64,000 nucleotides of DNA from positions 186,001-250,000 of the forward strand of contig CANNSB010000001.1 of NCBI GenBank assembly GCA_947510165.1. The letters run 5' to 3'. Each line of letters starts with the position of its first letter. Position 1 is the first letter of the stretch. This stretch comes from an uncultured Clostridia bacterium (GTDB lineage: Bacteria > Bacillota > Clostridia > Oscillospirales > Ruminococcaceae). Below, in pieces: positions 1 through 7,735 of the stretch. Under the pieces are notes generated by a model. It saw only the letters and a program-made list of their open reading frames with translations. It was not told the DNA's origin and made no database searches. The position numbers were made by a program, and so were the translations under genes.

Positions 1-2
1 GT

Positions 3-770
3 GACGACTCTATGGAATTTGGAATTTTATGTGGAAATTTATTAGAAAGTCATGGATTTGAAGTTTTGATTAGACAAAAAAATGGTTTAGAGATAATAGA
101 AACTATAAAATCATATTCTCCCAATATAGTTATAATAGATTCTTTTATGCCCCATATTGATGCAATTGGAGTTATGAAAACAATAAATAAAGAAAAACTT
201 GATAAAAAGCCAATTTTTATTGTTACGAGTTCGTATGATAATCCTTTTATGGAAAAGGAAGTTATGGAAAATGGAGCAACTTATTATGCTTTAAAACCTT
301 TTGATATAAATATTTTAGCTGAAAGAATTACATCTATAACAGGATATGCTAATAATAATGAAAAAAACAATAGCGTTGATAATTCTATTGATTTATATTC
401 AAAATTAAATGGAGAAGATCTAGAGATGACCGTTACTAATGTTATACATCAAATTGGTGTTCCGGCACATATAAAAGGATATCATTATTTAAGAGAATCT
501 ATAATGTTATCTATAAATAATGTAGAGATGATAAATTCTATAACAAAGCAATTATATCCAACAGTTGCAAAAGCATTTAATACTACACCATCTAGAGTTG
601 AGAGAGCTATAAGGCATGCTATAGAAGTTGCATGGGATAGAGGCGATGTAGATACTTTAAATGGATTTTTTGGTTATACTATACATAATGGTAGAGGAAA
701 GCCAACAAATTCAGAATTTATAGCTATGATATCGGATAAATTACGATTGAAGATAAAATCTGTTGTTTAA
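3..770 (+). CDS. spo0A: Spo0A, sporulation response regulator (5' partial)
   Basis: This is the master transcription factor for entry into sporulation, activated by phosphorelay. The reading frame is open to the left edge; the first in-window codons give Asp-Asp-Ser, matching the acidic pair near the start of a receiver domain, so the true start lies before base 1 and the ATG at 12 is internal. The phospho-acceptor Asp sits in IIDSFMPH. A linker follows, then the Spo0A-specific DNA-binding domain, including HIKGYHYLRESI and the recognition region TPSRVERAIRHAIEVAW. A strong terminator follows the stop, so it is the last gene of its transcript. Nothing looks degraded. Identification is firm; only the N-terminal few residues are missing. 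Confidence 0.96.
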   Translation, partial: DDSMEFGILCGNLLESHGFEVLIRQKNGLEIIETIKSYSPNIVIIDSFMPHIDAIGVMKTINKEKLDKKPIFIVTSSYDNPFMEKEVMENGATYYALKPFDINILAERITSITGYANNNEKNNSVDNSIDLYSKLNGEDLEMTVTNVIHQIGVPAHIKGYHYLRESIMLSINNVEMINSITKQLYPTVAKAFNTTPSRVERAIRHAIEVAWDRGDVDTLNGFFGYTIHNGRGKPTNSEFIAMISDKLRLKIKSVV

Positions 771-782
771 ATTTTAAATAAA

Positions 783-811
783 AAGATGAGCAAGTTATAC
801 TTGCTCATCTT
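783..811 (+). terminator. spo0A terminator
   Basis: A perfect 12-bp stem (783-794 with 800-811) with a 5-nt loop lies 12 bases after the spo0A stop. The 3' side ends in only a short T run, so it is a good hairpin with a modest U tract. Confidence 0.75.
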
Positions 812-954
812 AATATTATAAATAATAAAATTGAAATCAGTGGGATTGAAATAGTAGAAGATATAATATTTATAAAAAATTGTTTTTTATATTTATTTTT
901 CCTTGATAAAAGTTCGTTTGTAAAGTTGTATGGAACATTTATGTTATAATTCAT
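805..954 (-). CDS. possible 49-residue single-pass membrane peptide
   Basis: I do not recognise this. It begins with ATG at 954, has AAGGA about 11 bases upstream, and encodes a polar, basic first half (residues 1-25) followed by one strongly hydrophobic helix to the C terminus. The stop lies in the spo0A terminator stem. Another open frame just upstream (codons ending about 944) has no usable start codon but also reads as protein-like and overlaps this ATG, so the region could be the worn remains of a longer gene. Chance occurrence in AT-rich DNA is quite possible. Confidence 0.25.
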   Translation of the reverse strand: MNYNINVPYNFTNELLSRKNKYKKQFFINIISSTISIPLISILLFIILR

Positions 955-1045
955 CTTCGTTTATTTCCTTTGTTTTTAAAACTTTTAATAATGGGAAAAT
1001 ACATACTTTATGTTTTGTACAATATATATATCGTTCATAAAAAAT

Positions 1046-1095
1046 AAAAATAAAGAGTATTTTTACATTTTTTTGTAAAAATACTCTTTATTTTT
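1046..1095 (-). terminator. terminator of the folate-type S component gene
   Basis: Perfect 22-bp stem, 1046-1067 with 1074-1095, 6-nt loop. On the minus strand the first arm is made from the last codons of the gene at 1063-1581, and the second arm ends in a U-rich stretch. The stop codon itself is in the loop region. Confidence 0.8.
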
Positions 1096-1581
1096 AGAAA
1101 TCATAGTAATAATTGGGTAATATATTGATAATATAATAATAAAAAATATAAATCTTGGAATAAGACGTGAAATTAACAAAGGGGTAAATGGAACTGATGA
1201 TAAAATAGAAAGCCAAAAAGTATTTAAAATAATATCAGAAAGTATATAAGCGAAAAATATTGCACAAAAAGAGTTTACTGTATTTATATTTTTTTTATAA
1301 AGAAATAAACCTCCAATTAATCCTCTAAAAGCAGATGAAATTGTAAATCCAAAGAAAAAACCTAAAGAACCCGAATTTATAAATCCACCTAAGATATCAC
1401 TAATAATTAGAGAAATAACAGCATATAATGGACCTAAAATATATCCTGAAATCATTGCAATTAATATTTGTAAATCTAGCTTAATAACACCAGGAATTGT
1501 TATAGTTAGAATTTTAGAAAATATAATATCTAAAGAAATCATGATAGAGGATAGAGTTAAAATATTTAAATTTTTTTTCAA
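1063..1581 (-). CDS. folT: ECF transporter S component, folate family
   Basis: This is a substrate-binding membrane subunit of an energy-coupling-factor vitamin importer. At 172 residues and about six hydrophobic helices it has the usual S-component size. The opening (hydrophobic helix after MKKNLNILTLSS), the IPGVIKLDLQ segment and the GYILGPLYAVISLIISDILGG region match the FolT-type family. It would dock on the shared EcfA1-EcfA2-EcfT module encoded at 9967-12486 in this same window. It stands alone, with its own promoter, an operator-like palindrome over the -10 and a terminator, so it appears independently regulated. The substrate (folate) is inferred from family resemblance; another pterin or a related vitamin is possible. 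Confidence 0.8.
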   Translation of the reverse strand: MKKNLNILTLSSIMISLDIIFSKILTITIPGVIKLDLQILIAMISGYILGPLYAVISLIISDILGGFINSGSLGFFFGFTISSAFRGLIGGLFLYKKNINTVNSFCAIFFAYILSDIILNTFWLSILSSVPFTPLLISRLIPRFIFFIIILSIYYPIITMISKNKEYFYKKM

Positions 1582-1605
1582 ATAGATACCTCCAAAAAAT
1601 AATAC

Positions 1606-1640
1606 AATTATGGTAAAATATTATTTATTCTACCATAATT
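1606..1640 (-). promoter_or_regulatory. operator-like inverted repeat at the folT promoter
   Basis: Perfect 10-bp arms (1606-1615, 1631-1640) separated by 15 bases. The right arm overlaps the predicted -10 hexamer, and the left arm covers the likely start of the transcript. This geometry fits a repressor site; an RNA hairpin in the leader is the alternative. Confidence 0.45.
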
Positions 1641-1656
1641 ATAAAATTATAGTCAA
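1627..1656 (-). promoter_or_regulatory. predicted promoter for folT
   Basis: On the minus strand TTGACT (1651-1656) is followed after 18 bases by TAGAAT (1627-1632), upstream of a GGAGG ribosome binding site about 7 bases before the start codon. Confidence 0.5.
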
Positions 1657-1702
1657 ATCGATTTTTTATAAGTGTTAATTAATATATTTTATAAAGATTA
1701 TG

Positions 1703-1731
1703 TTGAATTGTACTAATATTTAATTTATAAT
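1703..1731 (+). promoter_or_regulatory. predicted promoter for the DUF5685-DnaJ operon
   Basis: TTGAAT (1703-1708), a 17-base spacer and TATAAT (1726-1731), about 40 bases before the DUF5685 start. A near-consensus vegetative promoter. Confidence 0.55.
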
Positions 1732-1771
1732 CATTGTATCAATATTTTTTGATTTTTTGGAGGAAATTTTT

Positions 1772-2659
1772 TTGTTTGGATATATACAACCTTATAAACC
1801 AGATCTTAGAATAAGAGAATTTGATATATATAAATCTATCTATTGTGGACTTTGTAAAGATATGGGAAGAGTCTATGGAAGAATTTCTAGATTTTTTTTA
1901 AGTTATGATTTCACTTTTTTAACACTTTTATCCATATCTATGACAGAAGAGTCTAGAGGTTTTGAAAAATCAATGTGTTCTTTTAATTTTATGAAAAAAA
2001 AAACTTGTTTAAAATCTTGTGATGATCTATCATATTCTGCAGCTGTTGCTATAATAATGATAGATTATAAAATAAAAGATGATATATTAGATCATAAAAG
2101 TTATAAAAGTTATATCTATAAATTTTTAAATATTTTTATAAATAAAGCTTCAAAAAAAGTTAAAGATAATTATAAATTTCTTGATGATATAATGTGTAAA
2201 TCTATGGATATGCAGCTATATTGTGAATCACAGAAGAGCAGTAGTTTAGATTTTTCTGCAGATTCTACCGCAACTGCGATGGGTCTTATTATGGAAAAAT
2301 TATCTAATAATATTTCTCAGTCAAAAGTTTTAAACAGATTCGGATATTTTTTAGGAAAATGGATTTATCTGATAGATGCAATTGATGATATCTATAGCGA
2401 TTTAGAAGATAAAAATTATAATCCATTTTTAATTAAATTTGATATTCATGATATAAAAAAAGATAGAGATAATTTATTTAAAGTATTTGATTCAGCAGAA
2501 AATACTTTAAATCTTATAATTGCTCAAATTATTCTTTCTTTTGAACTATTAAATATAATCAGACATAAAGAAATATTAGATAATATTATTTATATTGGTT
2601 TAAAAAATGTTCAAAAAAATGTTATCAAAAAAAGGAGATTGGTTTTAGATGTCAAATGA
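1772..2659 (+). CDS. DUF5685 family protein
   Basis: A 295-residue protein of unknown function. I place the start at TTG 1772 (MFGYIQPYKPDLRIRE), because GGAGG at 1759-1763 would lie inside the gene if the TTG at 1757 were used, and family members begin this way. Visible features are a CGLC motif at residues 25-28, a second cysteine cluster near residues 70-85 and an acidic stretch DAIDDIYSDLED near residue 205, reminiscent of metal-binding aspartates in all-alpha isoprenoid enzymes (inference only). Its 3' end overlaps the J-domain gene by 11 bases. This pairing suggests the two proteins work together, perhaps client and co-chaperone. No transmembrane segment is evident. Confidence 0.75.
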   Translation: MFGYIQPYKPDLRIREFDIYKSIYCGLCKDMGRVYGRISRFFLSYDFTFLTLLSISMTEESRGFEKSMCSFNFMKKKTCLKSCDDLSYSAAVAIIMIDYKIKDDILDHKSYKSYIYKFLNIFINKASKKVKDNYKFLDDIMCKSMDMQLYCESQKSSSLDFSADSTATAMGLIMEKLSNNISQSKVLNRFGYFLGKWIYLIDAIDDIYSDLEDKNYNPFLIKFDIHDIKKDRDNLFKVFDSAENTLNLIIAQIILSFELLNIIRHKEILDNIIYIGLKNVQKNVIKKRRLVLDVK

Positions 2660-3353
2660 TCCATATTTAGTTTTAGGAGTTACAAGAGATGCGACCATGA
2701 GCGAAATTAAATCTGTTTATAGGGGACTTGTAAAAAAGTATCATCCAGATAATTATGCAGATAGCCCTTTATCAGATGTTGCTACAGAAAAGATGCAACA
2801 AGTTAATGAGGCGTATGATTCTATTGTGTCAGAAAAAAAGACATCTGCAGATGGATCTTCTTCAGGTCAGGGATATGGAAGTTATTCTAGTCCAGAATAT
2901 AACAAAAATTATGGGCAATCTTATGGTAAATCCACATCTAATTCTAGCTCTAATTATGCATATATAAGAAGTCTTATACATTCTAATAGTCTTGTAAAAG
3001 CTGAAGATGAACTTGCTAAAGTTCCAGAAAATATTCGAGATGCAGAGTGGCATTTTTTAAAAGGAAGCTTATATTTTGCTAGAGGTTGGGTTGATGATGC
3101 GACAGGTCAATTTGAAACTGCTTTTAAGATGAATCCTAATAATCCTGAATATAGAGCTGTGTATAATAGAATGATGTATCAAAGACAGGGAAACTATGGA
3201 TCTGGAGGATACGGAGGAGGCTCGTATAGAGGAGGCTCGTATAGAGGAGGTAGAGGATCTGGTGGTTGTAGCGGATGTGATATGTGTTCTAGCCTGCTAT
3301 GCGCTGATTGTTGTTGTGAATGTATGGGTGGAGATTTGATATCTTGCTGTTAG
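2649..3353 (+). CDS. J-domain protein with TPR-like region and Cys-rich tail
   Basis: An Hsp70 (DnaK) co-chaperone-type protein, but not canonical DnaJ. Residues 4-62 form the J domain with HPD at 32-34. A Ser/Gly/Tyr-rich linker (about 65-100) follows, then a helical TPR-like repeat (about 104-176, containing WHFLKGSLYFARGW). A glycine-arginine-tyrosine segment comes next, built partly from a 15-base tandem repeat near 3218-3250, and the final 32 residues hold ten cysteines. The DnaJ zinc-finger and substrate domains are absent. It is translationally coupled to DUF5685 upstream. The tail may bind metal or form disulfides; no function is established. Start is the ATG after an AGGAGA-like site at 2634-2640. 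Confidence 0.88.
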   Translation: MSNDPYLVLGVTRDATMSEIKSVYRGLVKKYHPDNYADSPLSDVATEKMQQVNEAYDSIVSEKKTSADGSSSGQGYGSYSSPEYNKNYGQSYGKSTSNSSSNYAYIRSLIHSNSLVKAEDELAKVPENIRDAEWHFLKGSLYFARGWVDDATGQFETAFKMNPNNPEYRAVYNRMMYQRQGNYGSGGYGGGSYRGGSYRGGRGSGGCSGCDMCSSLLCADCCCECMGGDLISCC

Positions 3354-3364
3354 GGAGATAAAAT

Positions 3365-3904
3365 ATGAAAAGCTCTTCAAAAAATTCTAATATATCATTT
3401 TGTAGCGTAATTGTATCAATTAGTCTTATTGCTTTATTTTCCGTAGGGATATTTCCTTTTTTTGATTTTGCTATTCCTGCATTTACAGGAATTTTATTAA
3501 TATCAGTTGTTATAGAATGGGGATATAAATGGAGTTTTATATCCTATATAGTTGTATGTATTGTTGGTTTTTTTATTTCCACTAGTAAATTATCTGTTTT
3601 TTTATATTTTATTATCTTTGGATATTATCCTATTTTAAAATCTGTTATAGAAAAAATTAATATATATATAATTGAATATATATTAAAGTTTATATTTTTC
3701 AATATTATATTAGGAATTATATTTTTATTAGCTAGTTTTCTATTAAATATTAATCAAATTATAAATAGCTTTGGAAAATACGGATTTTCTACAATTTTTA
3801 TATCTTCAAATATTGTTTTTTATATATACGATATATCAATTACTAAAATTGTTTATTGGTATCAAAATTACTTTAAAAATAAATATTTGAATAAAATTAT
3901 ATAA
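3365..3904 (+). CDS. multi-pass membrane protein of unknown function
   Basis: 179 residues, almost wholly hydrophobic, with about five or six predicted membrane helices and a short polar N terminus (MKSSSKNSN). A GGGAGA ribosome binding site precedes the ATG, and it starts 12 bases after the J-domain gene, so it is in that operon. I do not recognise a family. The size and helix count resemble ECF S components or small biosynthesis membrane proteins, but no diagnostic motif is visible. Confidence 0.7.
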   Translation: MKSSSKNSNISFCSVIVSISLIALFSVGIFPFFDFAIPAFTGILLISVVIEWGYKWSFISYIVVCIVGFFISTSKLSVFLYFIIFGYYPILKSVIEKINIYIIEYILKFIFFNIILGIIFLLASFLLNINQIINSFGKYGFSTIFISSNIVFYIYDISITKIVYWYQNYFKNKYLNKII

Positions 3905-3944
3905 TTTAAAAATTATATATATAAATATAGTTAGGGGAAAATTT

Positions 3945-5561
3945 ATGAAAAATAAAAAAAAAGTTAATATTTTTATAAATTTATTAATATTTTTATTTGT
4001 AACTATATTTTTTTTAACTAATATTTTAATAGTTTTTTCTAATGAGATGATAAAATATGATATTGATGAAAATGTTGATATTTCGATTTCTATTTTATAT
4101 AATGATGAACCTTCAGAAGATATTTATGTAGATTCTATAAAGTTATCAATTAATCAAAATATTAGAAAGATTTTGTCTATTATGATATTAACAAAAAAAA
4201 TATTAAATTTTAATATAGTTGACAATAGTATAGAAAGCATAAAATCTATCGAGGGATTTGAATATAGTAATATACCAAATAAAAATAAATGGTATTTTTA
4301 TTTGAATGATATAGAAATAGATTCTGTAGATAGCTCTATTACAATAAATAAAGATGATAAAATATATATAAAGTATAGCAATATAGAAGATGAATCTAGT
4401 TCTAATAGTTCGTCATCTAATACAGAATCTAGTTCTATATTAGATGACGATATAATTGAGTCTGAATCTTCTGATAATTATATTGAATCATATGATGAGT
4501 TTGAAGAAGAAGTATTTTCTTCAAACTCATCCAAATATTATAATGAAGATAAATATTTTGATAAACAAAACAATAATTCACAATGGACGATGGATATATC
4601 TAATATTTTTTTAACTTCTTTAAATTCAATTGAAAATAAAAATGGTTTGGATATAGATGAAATATTAGCTATTGCTATATCAGGAGGAAATATAAAACAT
4701 AAAGATATATCTAGGATAAATAATATGATTATAGAAAAAAAAGGAAACTATATTAGTATTATAGATTTATCAAAAGATATATTATTTGTTACATTTACTG
4801 GGGGAAATCCATATAATATAAATGGAATTAATTTAATTAATACTATTTATAATTTTGATAATATACATGTTAATGGTATAGAAGGACTTTTATATTTTCT
4901 AATATCTATACATTCTGGAAATTATATCAATTCTGAGAAAAGTTATAACGAAATGATTTTTTATATAATTGAATCTATTAAACAATCTGAAGAATTTTTA
5001 AATATGGAAAAATTTTTTTATGATTCGTTATTAGATAATCTGGAAAAATTAGTTTTATTTAGTATAGGTTTAAGTAAACATACAAATGATATTTTTATAA
5101 ATGAATTTTTGATAAATATGTATGAGTTTTTATATTCTAATAGTTATAAAATAATTTCTATATCAAATAAAAATCAAAATTCTGTTCTTATATCCAATAT
5201 GATAATGTCCGTTATATCTTTAGAATCTAATTTAAAAATTTTAGATTCTGATAAAATAAATAAACTTCAATTAGTTAATTATTTAACAGATAATTTTTAT
5301 ACTAATAAAGGATTTAGTTATTTAAAAAAGCAAAACATAGATGAATTTTCCACTATAACTGCTATAAAAGCTTTGGCTTTTTTTAAAAATAATTCTAATT
5401 TATATATTTTAAAGGCAAATATAAATAATAATAATGATATAATATATAAAGAAAATGTTTTATATATTGATATCCATTTTTTAAATAGTATTCTTGTAAT
5501 TATATTTATATTTATTTATATATATATTTATTTATTTAAAAAATATATAAAGGGAATTTAA
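3945..5561 (+). CDS. surface protein with DUF4430-like domain and alpha-toroid repeats
   Basis: A 538-residue extracytoplasmic protein. Residues 10-32 form a signal/anchor helix. Residues about 40-150 look like a DUF4430 module (the NKWYFYLNDIEID motif and a closing KDDKIYIKY strand), a fold related to the C-terminal domain of cobalamin carriers. A Ser/Glu/Asp-rich linker with runs of serine spans about 150-205. Residues 215-500 form helical repeats resembling the prenyltransferase/squalene-cyclase-like alpha toroid (DEILAIAISGG, and the closing GFSYLKKQ...STITAIKALAFF). The C terminus has a hydrophobic helix and KKYIKGI, so it is probably membrane-anchored at both ends. The DUF4430-toroid pairing is known from surface ligand-binding proteins. 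A bound vitamin or ligand is inference. It ends one base before ruvC. Confidence 0.7.
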   Translation: MKNKKKVNIFINLLIFLFVTIFFLTNILIVFSNEMIKYDIDENVDISISILYNDEPSEDIYVDSIKLSINQNIRKILSIMILTKKILNFNIVDNSIESIKSIEGFEYSNIPNKNKWYFYLNDIEIDSVDSSITINKDDKIYIKYSNIEDESSSNSSSSNTESSSILDDDIIESESSDNYIESYDEFEEEVFSSNSSKYYNEDKYFDKQNNNSQWTMDISNIFLTSLNSIENKNGLDIDEILAIAISGGNIKHKDISRINNMIIEKKGNYISIIDLSKDILFVTFTGGNPYNINGINLINTIYNFDNIHVNGIEGLLYFLISIHSGNYINSEKSYNEMIFYIIESIKQSEEFLNMEKFFYDSLLDNLEKLVLFSIGLSKHTNDIFINEFLINMYEFLYSNSYKIISISNKNQNSVLISNMIMSVISLESNLKILDSDKINKLQLVNYLTDNFYTNKGFSYLKKQNIDEFSTITAIKALAFFKNNSNLYILKANINNNNDIIYKENVLYIDIHFLNSILVIIFIFIYIYIYLFKKYIKGI

Positions 5562-5562
5562 A

Positions 5563-6063
5563 ATGATAATATTAGGTGTTGATCCTGGTTATGCAACTAT
5601 AGGATATGGAGTTGTAGAATATAATAATTCTATATTTCGTACATTAGATTATGGAGCTATAAAAACACCTCCAGAAGATTTTTTTGAAAAAAGATTATTT
5701 ACGATATATAATTTGATTAATGATATAATTAAATTATATAAACCTTCTGATATGGCTATAGAAAATATATATTTTACGACTAATAAAAAGACAGCTATTA
5801 ATGTTGCACAAGCAAGAGGGATAATTATTTTATCTGGATATGAAAATAATTGTAAAATTTCTGAATATACACCTCTTCAAGTTAAACAGGCAGTTGTTGG
5901 ATATGGAAAAGCTGAAAAATATCAGGTTATGGAGATGACTAAAAAGATACTTAAATTAAAAATCATGCCCAAATTAGATGATATATCAGATGCTTTAGCT
6001 ATATGTGTTTGCCATGGACATTCTGGAACGTCTTCTAAATATAATGATAATAAAATGAGGTGA
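5563..6063 (+). CDS. ruvC: Holliday junction resolvase RuvC
   Basis: An endonuclease that nicks four-way DNA junctions symmetrically during recombination. It has 166 residues, the normal length. The RNase H-like catalytic acids are visible: Asp7 in GVDPG, Glu in AIENIYF near residue 66, and the closing pair in LDDISDALAICVCH near residues 138-145. It is first of a ruvC-ruvA-ruvB run, 3 bases ahead of ruvA, so all three parts of the resolvasome are expressed together. Confidence 0.96.
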   Translation: MIILGVDPGYATIGYGVVEYNNSIFRTLDYGAIKTPPEDFFEKRLFTIYNLINDIIKLYKPSDMAIENIYFTTNKKTAINVAQARGIIILSGYENNCKISEYTPLQVKQAVVGYGKAEKYQVMEMTKKILKLKIMPKLDDISDALAICVCHGHSGTSSKYNDNKMR

Positions 6064-6066
6064 ATT

Positions 6067-6666
6067 ATGATCTATTTTCTTACAGGTGTTGTAGAAGAGA
6101 TAAATCCTTTAGATGGAATTCCTTCCATTGTTATCTCTGTAGGGGGGATAGGGTATGATGTTAAAATTCCATACAATTCTAGTTTAGAATTTAAAATTGG
6201 TGAACAATCTAAAATTTATACATACCTACATGTAAGAGAAGATTGTATGGAATTATATGGTTTTAAAACAATAGATGAAAAAGCATTTTTTAAATTATTA
6301 ATATCTGTATCTGGAGTGGGAACAAGGGTTGGAATTTCTATATTATCTGATATTCCATATACAGATTTATATAGTTTTATAGATAATGGAGATATTAATA
6401 GTTTAACAAAGGTTAAAGGAATTGGAAAAAAAACAGCTGAAAGAATTATATTAGAACTAAAAGATAAAATTAAAAATTTATCGATAGATAAAAATTATAT
6501 AGATAAAAGCAAAATATCTATATCGACTAATTTTGAAAATGCAATAGAAGCACTTGTTGTTTTAGGGTATTCTTATGATGAATCATCTAGAGTAGTATTC
6601 TCTTTAAATAAAGATTTTTCACTAGAAGAACTTATAAAAGAAAGTCTTAAAATTTTATCAATATAA
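6067..6666 (+). CDS. ruvA: Holliday junction DNA helicase subunit RuvA
   Basis: RuvA binds the four-way junction as a tetramer and loads RuvB. At 199 residues it is full length. It has an N-terminal OB-fold domain (1-62), helix-hairpin-helix motifs (GVGTRVGISILSDI and VKGIGKKTAERIILELKDK, about residues 72-137) and a C-terminal UBA-like domain that contacts RuvB (about 155-199). It lies between ruvC and ruvB. Confidence 0.96.
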   Translation: MIYFLTGVVEEINPLDGIPSIVISVGGIGYDVKIPYNSSLEFKIGEQSKIYTYLHVREDCMELYGFKTIDEKAFFKLLISVSGVGTRVGISILSDIPYTDLYSFIDNGDINSLTKVKGIGKKTAERIILELKDKIKNLSIDKNYIDKSKISISTNFENAIEALVVLGYSYDESSRVVFSLNKDFSLEELIKESLKILSI

Positions 6667-6681
6667 AAGGAAGTTATAAAT

Positions 6682-7701
6682 TTGGATGAAAATTTTATAT
6701 CAGAAAGATTTGTTTCTGCTGAAAATATATCGAATGATGAAAAATTTGATTATGAAGTTTCTATAAGACCAAAAACTTTTGATGAGTATATAGGGCAAGA
6801 GGTTGTTAAAGAAAACTTAAAAGTTTATATTCAGTCTGCAAAAAGTCGTGAAGCATCGTTAGATCATGTTCTTTTATATGGTCCTCCTGGATTGGGAAAA
6901 ACTACACTAGCTATGGTTATAGCTAATGAAATGAATTGTAATATAAAAATAACCTCTGGTCCGGCTATAGAAAAGCCGGGAGATTTAGCATCTATTTTAA
7001 CTAATTTATCAGAAAATGATATGCTTTTTATAGATGAAATACATAGAATATCTAGGGTTATAGAAGAAATTTTATATCCCGCTATGGAAGATAATGCTTT
7101 GGATATAATAATAGGAAAAGGGCCATCTGCTAGATCTATACGTATAGATATACCAAAGTTTACATTAATAGGAGCTACAACAAGAGCTGGACAGCTTTCT
7201 TCTCCTCTTAGAGATAGATTTGGAGTTTTATTAAAACTTAATATGTATTCTGTTGAAGAACTTACAGATATAGTTTTAAGAGCTTCGGATATTATAAATA
7301 TTGGTTGTAATCTAGAAGGGGCCGTAGAGATAGCAAAAAGGGCAAGGGCAACTCCAAGAATTGCAAATAGAATCTTAAATAGAGTTAGAGATTTTGCTAT
7401 TGTTAAAGGGAATGGTAAAATAGATTTAGAGATAGCTGATATGGCTTTATCTAAACTTGGAATAGATGAAATAGGATTAGATGAAATCGATAGAAGTATA
7501 CTTATGACAATAATAAACTACTATAACGGAGGACCCGTAGGGCTTGATACATTGTCATCAACATTAGGGGAAGAGACTGTAACTATAGAAGATGTTTATG
7601 AGCCATATTTAATGCAGATAGGATTTTTATCAAGAAGTAGCAGAGGGAGAATAGTCACACATCTAGGGTATAAACATTGTGGTATAGATAAAAAAGAATA
7701 A
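6682..7701 (+). CDS. ruvB: Holliday junction branch migration ATPase RuvB
   Basis: A hexameric AAA+ motor that drives branch migration with RuvA. It has 339 residues, with Walker [10 protein letters not shown] near residue 68, Walker B FIDEIHR near 118, the sensor-1 region GATTRAGQL and a C-terminal winged-helix domain ([16 protein letters not shown]). The start is TTG 6682, supported by AAGGAAG at 6667-6673. It begins 15 bases after ruvA. Confidence 0.96.
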   Translation: MDENFISERFVSAENISNDEKFDYEVSIRPKTFDEYIGQEVVKENLKVYIQSAKSREASLDHVLLYGPPGLGKTTLAMVIANEMNCNIKITSGPAIEKPGDLASILTNLSENDMLFIDEIHRISRVIEEILYPAMEDNALDIIIGKGPSARSIRIDIPKFTLIGATTRAGQLSSPLRDRFGVLLKLNMYSVEELTDIVLRASDIINIGCNLEGAVEIAKRARATPRIANRILNRVRDFAIVKGNGKIDLEIADMALSKLGIDEIGLDEIDRSILMTIINYYNGGPVGLDTLSSTLGEETVTIEDVYEPYLMQIGFLSRSSRGRIVTHLGYKHCGIDKKE

Positions 7702-7735
7702 TTTATTAATTTTATAATTCTAAGGAGGCATATTA

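Noticed and set aside
1582..1700. Tetrahydrofolate riboswitch before the folate-type S component
   Set aside because: I looked for the conserved pseudoknot segments and saw only an inverted repeat in very AT-rich DNA.
2755..3053. Frames overlapping the J-domain gene on both strands
   Set aside because: Out of frame with an unambiguous J-domain protein and without start signals.
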